A stretch of 51,106 nucleotides of DNA, taken from the NCBI GenBank assembly GCA_023954075.1, contig JAMLIV010000022.1, positions 1 through 51,106 on the forward strand, in the 5' to 3' direction. The first letter of the stretch is position 1; each line of letters begins with the position of its first letter. The position numbers and the translations under genes are program-made. Under the pieces are notes generated by a model. The model made no database searches, was not told the origin of the DNA, and worked only from the letters and a program-made list of their open reading frames with translations. The DNA comes from Lysobacteraceae bacterium (GTDB taxonomy: Bacteria > Pseudomonadota > Gammaproteobacteria > Xanthomonadales > Xanthomonadaceae). Shown piece after piece: positions 43,782-51,069 of this stretch.

Positions 43782-44879
43782 ATGACGAGGCACTACGAGG
43801 GCGAGGCGGAAACCGGCCGCAGCGCGGCGCAGCGGCGCGCCGATGCCATCGCCGGATTCCGCAGCGAGCTGGATCGCCTGGGTGAAGAAGGCCTGCCCGC
43901 ACCCGATGCGGCCTGGCTTCGCGCGGTGCGCGGCCACCACGATGCGCTCCTGATCGACCTGGCGCGGCGCTATGACATCGACCGCAGCGCCGATGCGCGG
44001 CGGCTGTCGCTGGGAATGCGGATCGTGTCCTTCCTCGGCGCGGTGGCGATGGCGGCGGCGGTGTACTTCGTGTTCCAGCGCTTCTGGGGGCTCTTGCCCA
44101 CCGCAGCGCAGGTCATCGTGCTGCTGGGCGCGTCGATCGGATCGCTCATCGGCTGCTGGCTGATCGGCAGGCGCGACGCCTCGGGCTACTTCACCAAGCT
44201 GGCGGCGCTGGTGGCCTTCGCCTGCTTCGTGCTCAACGTGAGCCTGCTGGGCGAACTGTTCAACATCTCGCCCTCGGACAGGGCGCTGTTGCCCTGGGCC
44301 GCGCTGGCGCTGCTGCTGGCCTACGCCTGCGAGCTGCGCCTGCTGCTGGTGGCGGGCATCGCATGCCTGGCGGGATACATCGCGGCGCGCACCGGCACCT
44401 TCGGCGGGATGTACTGGCTCGACTTCGGCACGCGGCCGGAAAACTTCTTTCCGGCGGCGCTGCTGTTCTTCCTCGTGCCGCAGTTCCTCGACCAGCGCGC
44501 GTACGCCGGCTTTGCCGCGACCTGGCGCATCGCGGGGCTGCTCTGCCTGCTGCTGCCGGTGCTGCTGCTGGCCAACTGGGCCTGGGGCAGCTACCTGCCC
44601 GGCAGCGCGCGCAGCATCGAGCGCGTCTACCAGATTGCCGGGTTCGCGTTCAGCGCAGGCGCGATCTGGCTGGGCATCCGGCGCGGCTGGGGCGAGGTGG
44701 TCAACACCGGCGTGACCTTCTTCTTCCTCTTTCTCTACACGCGCATCTTCGACTGGTGGTGGGACGCGGTGCCCAAGTACCTGTTCTTCCTGCTCATCGC
44801 CGCCACCGCGGTGCTGATGCTTTTCGTGTTCGGGCGGCTGCGCCGCGCAATGGCGGGCACGGCCGGGGTGCGGCCATGA
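43782..44879 (+). CDS. DUF2157-like multi-spanning membrane protein
   Basis: This 365-residue protein has a soluble N-terminal lead of about 85 residues (FRSELDRLGEEGLPAPDAAWLRAV), similar in style to the DUF2157 lead, followed by about ten hydrophobic helices. Helix-joining loops include WGSYLPGSARSIER and FDWWWDAVPKYL. Function is unknown. The start could be ATG 43782 or ATG 43764. The stop overlaps the DUF4824 gene by ATGA, and such DUF2157/DUF4824 pairs are a known arrangement, so they probably form a complex. Confidence 0.78.
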   Translation: MTRHYEGEAETGRSAAQRRADAIAGFRSELDRLGEEGLPAPDAAWLRAVRGHHDALLIDLARRYDIDRSADARRLSLGMRIVSFLGAVAMAAAVYFVFQRFWGLLPTAAQVIVLLGASIGSLIGCWLIGRRDASGYFTKLAALVAFACFVLNVSLLGELFNISPSDRALLPWAALALLLAYACELRLLLVAGIACLAGYIAARTGTFGGMYWLDFGTRPENFFPAALLFFLVPQFLDQRAYAGFAATWRIAGLLCLLLPVLLLANWAWGSYLPGSARSIERVYQIAGFAFSAGAIWLGIRRGWGEVVNTGVTFFFLFLYTRIFDWWWDAVPKYLFFLLIAATAVLMLFVFGRLRRAMAGTAGVRP

Positions 44880-45760
44880 GCCGGCCCGCGCATCCGCGCG
44901 CCCTGTTCCTTGCGGGAGCCGCGCTGATCGTGCTGGTCAACGCGGTGATTCTCGCCGGGGCCGCGTGGAATCGCAGCGCCGAGGAGGCGCGCGTGGTTCT
45001 CACCCAGCGCGAGCTGCCGCCGGGCTGGGATCAGGGTCTGGAGCGCGAGCGCAGCGGCGTATCCCTGCGGCTGGACTGGCGCGTGGCGTCCGGCGCGCCG
45101 GACGAGGCGCAGGCATCGGGGTTCTACACCCGCGACGCCGACTGGCTCGACCTGGCCTGCCTGCGCGCGCTCGGGTTCGATCTGCCCGACGCGGTGCCCG
45201 GGCGCGAGGACGAAGCGCAGCGCCGACGTCTGGAGAGCAACCGCCACCTCTGGCTGGTGCTGGAGCTGGACGGTGCCGCGCACGCGGCCGCGCTGGACGC
45301 CGCGCGCCAGCGTCTGGAGCACGCGCAGGCGCAGGCCGACGCCGCCACGGACGCAACCCGCGCCGAATTCGCCAACCGCGCCAAGGCCGCTCGCGAGGCG
45401 CTGGACGCCGAGCGTGAAGAGCGCAGCCGGCTGTTCGTGATCGATGCCGGTACCGATCCTGCCGCGCTGCGGTCGCGCTATCCGCAGCGCGACCGCTACC
45501 TGATCCTTGGCGGCCGGGTCGGCGTGACGGTGCAGACCTGGGCCGACGGCGAGACGCTCGATCCGCCGCGCTACCGCGCCCACGTCGCCGCATTGGACGT
45601 CGAATCCCTTCACGTGCCGGCCCGCTTCCACGACGCGATCGCCACCGCCGGAAACCGCGGCGCGGCGCGCTACCGTCTCGACGTGGCCTGGGGTCGCCGC
45701 CACGAGCCCTGGCTGATCGCGGCGCAGCGCGGGTCGCCGTCCGCCGGGGACTCGAACTGA
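44876..45760 (+). CDS. DUF4824 family protein
   Basis: This 294-residue protein has one N-terminal membrane helix (LFLAGAALIVLVNAVILAGAAW) and an extracytoplasmic domain. It shows the family elements RVVLTQRELPP, VSLRLDWRV, ADWLDLACLRALGFDLP, HLWLVLELDG and RLFVIDAGTDPAALRSRYP. An Ala/Arg/Glu-rich helical segment lies at about 145-180. It is translated from an ATGA overlap with the DUF2157-like gene. The function is unknown. It closes 67 bases before ppk2. Confidence 0.82.
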   Translation: MSRPAHPRALFLAGAALIVLVNAVILAGAAWNRSAEEARVVLTQRELPPGWDQGLERERSGVSLRLDWRVASGAPDEAQASGFYTRDADWLDLACLRALGFDLPDAVPGREDEAQRRRLESNRHLWLVLELDGAAHAAALDAARQRLEHAQAQADAATDATRAEFANRAKAAREALDAEREERSRLFVIDAGTDPAALRSRYPQRDRYLILGGRVGVTVQTWADGETLDPPRYRAHVAALDVESLHVPARFHDAIATAGNRGAARYRLDVAWGRRHEPWLIAAQRGSPSAGDSN

Positions 45761-45827
45761 GCCGCGCGAACACGCCGCGCGGTGCGACATACTGGCGCAC
45801 ACCGCTCACCGCATCCAGGAGCCGCCC

Positions 45828-46967
45828 ATGGCCGTCGGAAAATCCGCCCCCTCCACCGCGTCTTCACGCCGCAAGGCCAGGCCGGGCACCGGAGCGAAGG
45901 CCGCGACCGCCGAGCAGGCGCTGGAAGAATCGCGCGTCGACGAGGCGGTCAGCGCGGCGCGCGAAACCTCGCGCGCGGTGGCCGAGGATCTGGCCGAGGC
46001 CGGCAGCAGCGTGCACGCCGCGATCGAGGCGCTGGAGTCGGTCCTCGCGGGCATGTCGCCCGACGACGCGCGCGCCCTGCGCCGCCATCTGGGCGAACGC
46101 GGAAGGTTGGCCGCGGACATCGGGGGAACCTCCCCGGCGCAGGATCTGGAGCTCTCGCCGCACTGGCGCGACGGCGACTATCCCTACCGCTACCGGATGC
46201 TGCGCCGCACCTACGAGCGCCAGAAGTACCGCCTGCAGGTGGAGCTGCTCAAGCTGCAGGCCTGGGTGAAGGAAACCGGCCAGCGCGTGGTGATCGTGTT
46301 CGAGGGGCGCGATGCCGCCGGCAAGGGTGGCACCATCAAGCGCTTCATGGAGCACCTCAACCCGCGCGGCGCGCGCGTGGTGGCGCTGGAAAAACCCACC
46401 GAGACCGAGCGCGGCCAGTGGTATTTCCAGCGCTATGTGCGCCACCTGCCCACCGCCGGCGAGATCGTGATGTTCGACCGCAGCTGGTACAACCGCGCCG
46501 GGGTCGAGCACGTGATGGGCTTTTGCACGGACGTGGAATATGCCGAATTCATGCGCCAGGCCCCCGAGTTCGAGCGCCACCTGGTGCACAGCGGCATCCA
46601 CCTCATCAAGTTCTGGTTCTCGGTGAGCCGCGAGGAGCAGAACCGCCGCTTCATGGAGCGCCAGGCGCATCCGCTCAAGCAGTGGAAGCTCTCGCCCATC
46701 GACGTGGCCTCGCGCGACAAGTGGGAGGCCTACACCCGCGCCAAGGAAGCGATGTTCTTCCACACCGATTCGGTCGATGCGCCCTGGACCGTGGTCAAGT
46801 CCGACTGCAAGAAGCGCGCGCGCCTCAACGCGCTGCGCTACACCCTGCTGTCGTTGCCCTACGACAACAAGGACACGGATCGCATCGGCGCACTCGATCC
46901 GCTGCTGGTGGGCCGGGCGAGCGCGGTCTACGAGCGTGGCGAACAGGTGGCACCGCCGCGGATATGA
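45828..46967 (+). CDS. ppk2: Polyphosphate kinase 2 family protein
   Basis: This 379-residue protein has a PPK2 core from about residue 105 on. The Walker A is E159-GRDAAGKGGT and the Walker B region is FDRSWYNRAGVEHVMGF. The lid and nucleotide-binding parts RFMERQAHPLKQWKLSPID and FHTDSVDAPWTVVKSDCKKRARLNALRYTL follow. PPK2 enzymes transfer phosphate between polyphosphate and nucleoside diphosphates; the single-domain form and motifs suit class I. The first ~100 residues are an Ala/Glu/Arg-rich extension, probably helical, beyond the usual core. The ATG at 45828 follows CAGGAGCC. Preferred direction and nucleotide are not deducible. Confidence 0.94.
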   Translation: MAVGKSAPSTASSRRKARPGTGAKAATAEQALEESRVDEAVSAARETSRAVAEDLAEAGSSVHAAIEALESVLAGMSPDDARALRRHLGERGRLAADIGGTSPAQDLELSPHWRDGDYPYRYRMLRRTYERQKYRLQVELLKLQAWVKETGQRVVIVFEGRDAAGKGGTIKRFMEHLNPRGARVVALEKPTETERGQWYFQRYVRHLPTAGEIVMFDRSWYNRAGVEHVMGFCTDVEYAEFMRQAPEFERHLVHSGIHLIKFWFSVSREEQNRRFMERQAHPLKQWKLSPIDVASRDKWEAYTRAKEAMFFHTDSVDAPWTVVKSDCKKRARLNALRYTLLSLPYDNKDTDRIGALDPLLVGRASAVYERGEQVAPPRI

Positions 46968-47091
46968 TGCCGCGCCGGCGCGGCGGGTGCGCTGCGCGCA
47001 CTGCATCGCGCAAGCCCTTCGCCATGGCTCCGGCACGCGCCTGCCCTTCAATTCCTGCCGCGGACACACCGCGTCGCTCCGCAATTCATCA

Positions 47092-48249
47092 ATGTATGCT
47101 CCTGCATCACCCTTTCCTGGTCGAACGCCCGTGATTCTGAAAAAACTGTTCCGAAGATTTCGCGCAGGAAATCCCGAACCCGGCCCTGCACCCGTGGATT
47201 CGGACTATCGGCTGCGGGTCAGCAAGGAGCTGGAGATATTCCAGGAGCAGGTGGACGTCAACGCGCTCCCCGAGATCTTCCACTACTGGTCGAACAAGTA
47301 TCTGCGCCCGATGCTGGAAGCGTACGGGTACTCCCATCCGGACGCCTTTTTCGCGCACTACATCCGGCAATGCGTCGCGGGAAGCGAGGAGGTCGGAACG
47401 ATCATCAGCCTCGGCTCCGGCAACTGCGATACCGAAGTCCGAGTCGCCAGAATCCTGTTCGATCAGGGCGTCCGCAATTTCAGGATCCAGTGCCTGGACA
47501 TGAATCCGGCGATGCTCCAGCGAGGGAGGGATTACGCGGCAAGCGAGGGCCTGGAGGCCCACGTCGTGACCCGCGTGACGGATCTCAACTGCTGGCGGCA
47601 GGATGAGCCCGTGGCCGGCGTGATGGCGAATCAATCGCTGCATCACTTCGTGGCGCTGGAGTCGATCTTCGACGAAGTCGCGCGAATCCTGCCGCCCGAA
47701 GGACGGTTCATCATCAGCGACATGATCGGCCGCAACGGCCACCAGCGCTGGCCGGAGGCCTTGGAAATCGTGCGGGAATTCTGGCGCGAGCTGCCGCCGG
47801 AATATCGCTACAACCTCCAGCTGCAGCGCCAGGAGGAGGTCTACATGGACTGGGACTGCTCAACCGAAGGATTTGAGGGAATCCGCGCCCAGGACATTCT
47901 TCCGCTGCTGCTCGAACGATTCCATTTCCATGCGTTCATCGGTTTCGGGAACGTGATCGACCCGTTCATCGACCGGGGTTTCGGCCATCACTTCGACGCG
48001 GAATCGCCGCGGGATCGCGGCTTCATCGACCGCGTCCACGCCGCCGATGAAGCCGCCATCCTTTCGGGCCGGATTACTCCGACGCATATGATGGCTGTTC
48101 TCGGAATCGGCACCCACTCTCTGACAACAGAATTCTCAAGGGGACTGGCACCTGATCAGTGCATACGGCCACCGGCGCGTATCGTCCCAGTCGCCCTCTG
48201 CCGTCCGAATCTGTGTCCAGCCGCGCAAGCGCCCGATGCACGCACCTGA
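47092..48249 (+). CDS. Class I SAM-dependent methyltransferase, altered C-terminus
   Basis: This protein of up to 385 residues contains a Rossmann methyltransferase fold. Motif I reads TIISLGSGNCDTEV, motif II acidic LDMNP, and the VAGVMANQSLHHF and LPPEGRFIISDMIG segments are typical later motifs. The substrate is unknown. The start could be ATG 47092 or GTG 47131 (MILKKLFRRF). The domain seems to finish near THMMAVLG (about 48105). The last ~45 residues, up to RT at 48246, look like junk read through DNA that includes the border of an IS relic, so the natural C-terminus was probably replaced. Its composition is lower in GC than the ppk2 gene. Confidence 0.75.
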   Translation: MYAPASPFPGRTPVILKKLFRRFRAGNPEPGPAPVDSDYRLRVSKELEIFQEQVDVNALPEIFHYWSNKYLRPMLEAYGYSHPDAFFAHYIRQCVAGSEEVGTIISLGSGNCDTEVRVARILFDQGVRNFRIQCLDMNPAMLQRGRDYAASEGLEAHVVTRVTDLNCWRQDEPVAGVMANQSLHHFVALESIFDEVARILPPEGRFIISDMIGRNGHQRWPEALEIVREFWRELPPEYRYNLQLQRQEEVYMDWDCSTEGFEGIRAQDILPLLLERFHFHAFIGFGNVIDPFIDRGFGHHFDAESPRDRGFIDRVHAADEAAILSGRITPTHMMAVLGIGTHSLTTEFSRGLAPDQCIRPPARIVPVALCRPNLCPAAQAPDART

Positions 48250-48335
48250 TTAGCCCTGACCCTCAGCTGCCAGTCGCAGGATATGAGACGGTCGGCGCGC
48301 AGGATGCTGTCACCCGACCCTGCGAGGTGACGACC

Positions 48336-48434
48336 ATGAGCATCAACCACATCCAGTTCCAGCCCGGCCTGACACTGAGTGAGTTCTACCGCCTCTACGT
48401 GTCCCCCTGCAAGAATATTGGATGTGAAGCCTAA
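48336..48434 (+). pseudogene. IS1595-family transposase, N-terminal remnant
   Basis: The first about 20 codons from the ATG at 48336 (MSINHIQFQPGLTLSEFYRL) match the start of IS1595-type transposases. After YRLY the frame passes into unrelated DNA and stops inside the attC at 48432-48434. The DDE catalytic region and zinc-ribbon are absent. The 48250-48335 stretch may be the IS left end; no terminal inverted repeat was recognised. This marks the outer border of the cassette array. Confidence 0.72.
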
Positions 48435-48488
48435 CGCCTGAATTAAGCCGCGCCGCGAAGCGGCGTCGGCTTGAATGAATTGTTAGGG
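48429..48488 (-). repeat. Integron attC site 1
   Basis: On the minus strand this 60-base site runs from CCCTAAC (R'', 48488-48482) to GTTAGGC (R', 48435-48429), with the imperfect palindrome CAAGCCG...CGGCTTAA and a CGCCGCTTCGCGGCG apex between them. Crossover is expected after the G at 48435. It follows the stop of the cassette gene at 48504 as in a normal gene-attC cassette. Confidence 0.95.
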
Positions 48489-48503
48489 AGCGCTCGACGC
48501 AAC

Positions 48504-49223
48504 CTATCTCTCTTCATGATCGCCTTTGATGCTATCGAACGGTTCGAAGGAGATGGGCACCGCTCCAGACCCCTTATTGGAGAGGCCTAGTTCATCGCAC
48601 AGTCTGGCGTAAAACTTCGGCTGAATCCCGCCGGGATAGGCCCAGCTATCCCCGTCCTTCTCCATACGCAAGATGCCCGAAATATAGCGATACTTGTTTC
48701 CTAGCTTGTTCCTTTTGATGTAGTTCGAAACGTGGCTGCTATGCGTAAATTCCAGCGGCTTAAGTTCAGCCACCAATTCATAAAATTCTTTTTCTTCAAT
48801 TTGGGAGCGCTGAAATTCGGCTGCAATTTTAGCTTTCCTTCTGGCCTCTTCCGCAACACGCTCTGGCTCCTGCAGCTCATACAAGATTCGAGCTTCTTCT
48901 CGTTTTCTTCTTGTTTCTTCTTGTTCTATCCTTTTTCTTTCAAGCTCCGCATCTAGCAACTTGCGCTTCTCATAGTAGATTTTCTCGTTTTCAATCCACG
49001 ATGAGGCGTGGTTCGTGTGCCACAGTTTGTATGCCGCTATGTAGGCGGCCAAGTTATCTTCATTGCGGCACGGCTTGATGCGTTTTCTGATGCCCTCGGC
49101 AATGAACTTGCCCATCGTGGAAGATGCTGGGCTCCAAAGGAACAGGTGCGGGCAGTCCGGCAATTGGATCGAAGGATCGAAAACAAGAGCTTCTCCTTCA
49201 ACCTGACCGACCCAGATTGTCAT
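48504..49223 (-). CDS. Integron cassette gene, coiled-coil protein of unknown function
   Basis: This 239-residue protein is not recognised. It has an N-terminal globular part (1-75, starting MTIWVGQVEGEALVF), a long Glu/Arg/Lys-rich coiled coil at about 78-150, and a C-terminal part with THSSHVSNYIKRNKLGNKYRYISG and GIQPKFYARLCDEL. The last reads like a small helical DNA- or protein-binding domain. It fills one cassette, its stop 16 bases from attC1 and its start 8 bases from attC2. Composition is AT-rich compared with the core genes. No signal peptide or membrane helix is seen. Confidence 0.8.
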   Translation of the reverse strand: MTIWVGQVEGEALVFDPSIQLPDCPHLFLWSPASSTMGKFIAEGIRKRIKPCRNEDNLAAYIAAYKLWHTNHASSWIENEKIYYEKRKLLDAELERKRIEQEETRRKREEARILYELQEPERVAEEARRKAKIAAEFQRSQIEEKEFYELVAELKPLEFTHSSHVSNYIKRNKLGNKYRYISGILRMEKDGDSWAYPGGIQPKFYARLCDELGLSNKGSGAVPISFEPFDSIKGDHEER

Positions 49224-49230
49224 GCGTGCC

Positions 49231-49329
49231 CCCTAACACCTGAGTTCAGCGGCATTCGAGGCGACGCCTGATTTTGCGGTAGCAAAAACAGGTGGCGGGT
49301 CAAATGTCCGCTGCAACGATTTGTTAGCC
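49231..49329 (-). repeat. Integron attC site 2
   Basis: On the minus strand this 99-base site starts with GGCTAAC (R'', 49329-49323) and ends with GTTAGGG (R', 49237-49231). The arms CAGCGG and CCGCTG pair and a further inner hairpin is CCTGTTTTTGC...GCAAAATCAGG. It is longer and different in sequence from attC1, so the array mixes attC types. Confidence 0.92.
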
Positions 49330-49330
49330 C

Positions 49331-49633
49331 TCACCGGCACTTGCTCAACTCCAGAGTTAGCACCTCAAGCTGCTCACTTATCTTGATAGCTTGATCTCTT
49401 TCGAGGGGCATAAACGTTTCGTTGCTTCGATCTGATAGCCGTTGACATTGTTCTGCCAAGGCCGTTAAAAGCGGCAACACATCAGCGACGCGACTATGAC
49501 CAACAGCAGATTCCCAACGAAACAAGGCGGCCTGGGATAGTCCTGCGAGTTGCTGGTTACCTGAAAATAAGGCGTTTACTGCCTTCAGCACCTTGCGTTC
49601 CGCCGAAACTCTGTTGAGAAAGGTGTTTTTCAT
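49331..49633 (-). CDS. Small helical cassette protein, third gene of the cassette
   Basis: This 100-residue protein (MKNTFLNRVSAERKVLKAVN...) is predicted all-helical with no recognised domain. Its ATG at 49633 overlaps the stop of the nucleotidyltransferase gene (ATGA), and it ends 2 bases before attC2. It could be an antitoxin-like or accessory partner of the nucleotidyltransferase, which is inference from coupling only. Confidence 0.72.
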   Translation of the reverse strand: MKNTFLNRVSAERKVLKAVNALFSGNQQLAGLSQAALFRWESAVGHSRVADVLPLLTALAEQCQRLSDRSNETFMPLERDQAIKISEQLEVLTLELSKCR

Positions 49634-50247
49634 ATGGCTTCTCGTAGCGTCGCCACCCAATTTTCAAGTGGCGCTTTTGTGACAATTTGTGCGGTACTCG
49701 TAGGGTCAAATGTCAATTGAGAGCCGCGGGTTGAGGCATGCCGTGCGACCATGGCTTGATGATATATGTCACGCGGAAGTGGCGGATCGACAGGCAGGCG
49801 ATACGGTGCATCTGCCGAAAAGCATGGTCTCGCCAGTAAAGACCACGATGCTGACATCGCCAAGTCTCGGATCGCCGTATAGGCAATACCCAATTCGTAG
49901 ATGACGTTCTGGGTTCCCGCGGCGAGTTCGTTTAGTGCCTCGTTGAGCAACACCTCCAAATCGTCAGTGTCTTCGACGATGGTTGAGTAAGGCGCCGGAG
50001 GGCCAAGGCTTGCTAGAAATGGCTCGCTACGCAGACTGAATACACACTTCGCCTCAAGGTGAAGATGCCAGGCGAAAAGCCTCCCGGCCTTAAAGTATTC
50101 CGATAGAAGTTCTGGCGAATAGACGCTCCAGTTCTGAGGAAACTGGGAGCTATCCACCTCGAGTGGAACAACGAGCACATCGACGTCCGACGTGGGTGTG
50201 GATTCCCCGCGACAGATTGAGCCAAAGACGTAGATTTCGTGACTCAT
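49630..50247 (-). CDS. Minimal nucleotidyltransferase-fold protein, second gene of the cassette
   Basis: This 205-residue protein starts directly with the nucleotidyltransferase signature: YVFGSICRGE and S20-D21-V-D23-VLVV, which is the GS...DxD site that holds two catalytic carboxylates. The third acidic residue is not obvious. The C-terminal half (about 100-190) is helical, with NELAAGTQNVIYELGIAYTAIRDLAMSASWSLL, reminiscent of HEPN or of the helical part of aminoglycoside/MNT enzymes. Start and stop both overlap neighbours by ATGA. It may be a MNT-type antitoxin, a base- or drug-modifying enzyme, or an RNA/protein AMPylator. Confidence 0.82.
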   Translation of the reverse strand: MSHEIYVFGSICRGESTPTSDVDVLVVPLEVDSSQFPQNWSVYSPELLSEYFKAGRLFAWHLHLEAKCVFSLRSEPFLASLGPPAPYSTIVEDTDDLEVLLNEALNELAAGTQNVIYELGIAYTAIRDLAMSASWSLLARPCFSADAPYRLPVDPPLPRDIYHQAMVARHASTRGSQLTFDPTSTAQIVTKAPLENWVATLREAI

Positions 50248-51044
50248 CGGCGTGCCAAGCGTTTCACCAGTATGGCCATAAAGAGTCCAAACAATACGAA
50301 CCGAACTATGGTGAGGAGCGTCAGTTGATGGCCAGGGAGAGACGGACTACTAGTAACACCCCAAAATGCATGCGCGACTGCAAACAAAGACTGTGGCCAC
50401 GAAAATTGCGGGTTACTCCATGCCAGAACAATAGCCCACAATATGACGATTGATACGCCGGTGAGAAGGATACGAACGATGCTTTCACCGTTCCCCCACA
50501 ACAGATCAAGCGCCTTCCAGCGCGCGTGCCGGGCGGAATGAAGTACCCGAACCCATCCTTTGTACTTCGATCTGTAATAGGACTGTTTTGAGTAAGCAGC
50601 ATGAAAGAGGTGCTGCCCGGTGAGCATTACTTCAATCGATGCAGCCTTGTTGATGGCTGCGTAATTCCCTATGTGCCCAAAGTTAACCCGAAGGGATCGA
50701 ACAAGGTCTCGAGCTAGATTTTCTTCACTGGGGAGGCAATTTTCCAAGAATTCCTCATCTAGCTGGGTATGCTCCCATGTTGAGTACTGGAACTTGCACT
50801 CTTCATACTGAGACCCGCGGAAGTTTGAGCGTCGAATGCTGGCGCCAGTGAAATCACACCGTATGAATCTGCAGTTGCGGAAGTAGCATTCAGAAATTTC
50901 TGATTGCTTGAAACTAACGTCGATAAAGATTTTCTCAACGGCATAAACACGCCTCAAAACCTGCCGCGCCAAGTCCTGATCTCTAACGTCAGAAGAGAAC
51001 TCTTTGTTCTCAATGATTGGCTTCGAGTGATCTACTAGGTCCAT
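50244..51044 (-). CDS. Pentapeptide-repeat protein with two membrane helices, first gene of the cassette
   Basis: This 266-residue protein has pentapeptide repeats at about 48-94 (ISECYFRNCRFIRCDFTGAS, then NFRGSQ), a linker helical region, and two membrane helices at about 189-209 (VRILLTGVSIVILWAIVLAW) and 241-260 (LTIVRFVLFGLFMAILVKRL). A pore-helix-like stretch, QSLFAVAHAFWGVTSSPSLPG, lies between them. The layout equals that of pentapeptide/Ion_trans_2 proteins, but the canonical T-x-G-Y-G filter is absent. ATG at 51044 is used; TTG at 51056 would add four residues. The stop overlaps the nucleotidyltransferase start. A membrane-damaging effector is a reasonable guess. Confidence 0.8.
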   Translation of the reverse strand: MDLVDHSKPIIENKEFSSDVRDQDLARQVLRRVYAVEKIFIDVSFKQSEISECYFRNCRFIRCDFTGASIRRSNFRGSQYEECKFQYSTWEHTQLDEEFLENCLPSEENLARDLVRSLRVNFGHIGNYAAINKAASIEVMLTGQHLFHAAYSKQSYYRSKYKGWVRVLHSARHARWKALDLLWGNGESIVRILLTGVSIVILWAIVLAWSNPQFSWPQSLFAVAHAFWGVTSSPSLPGHQLTLLTIVRFVLFGLFMAILVKRLARR

Positions 51045-51069
51045 GTTTTGCGCCAATGTTTGGAGTGAG

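Noticed and set aside
49710..50453. Plus-strand frames in the three-gene cassette
   Set aside because: They oppose coupled genes with recognisable motifs, run against the attC orientation and have no motif of their own.
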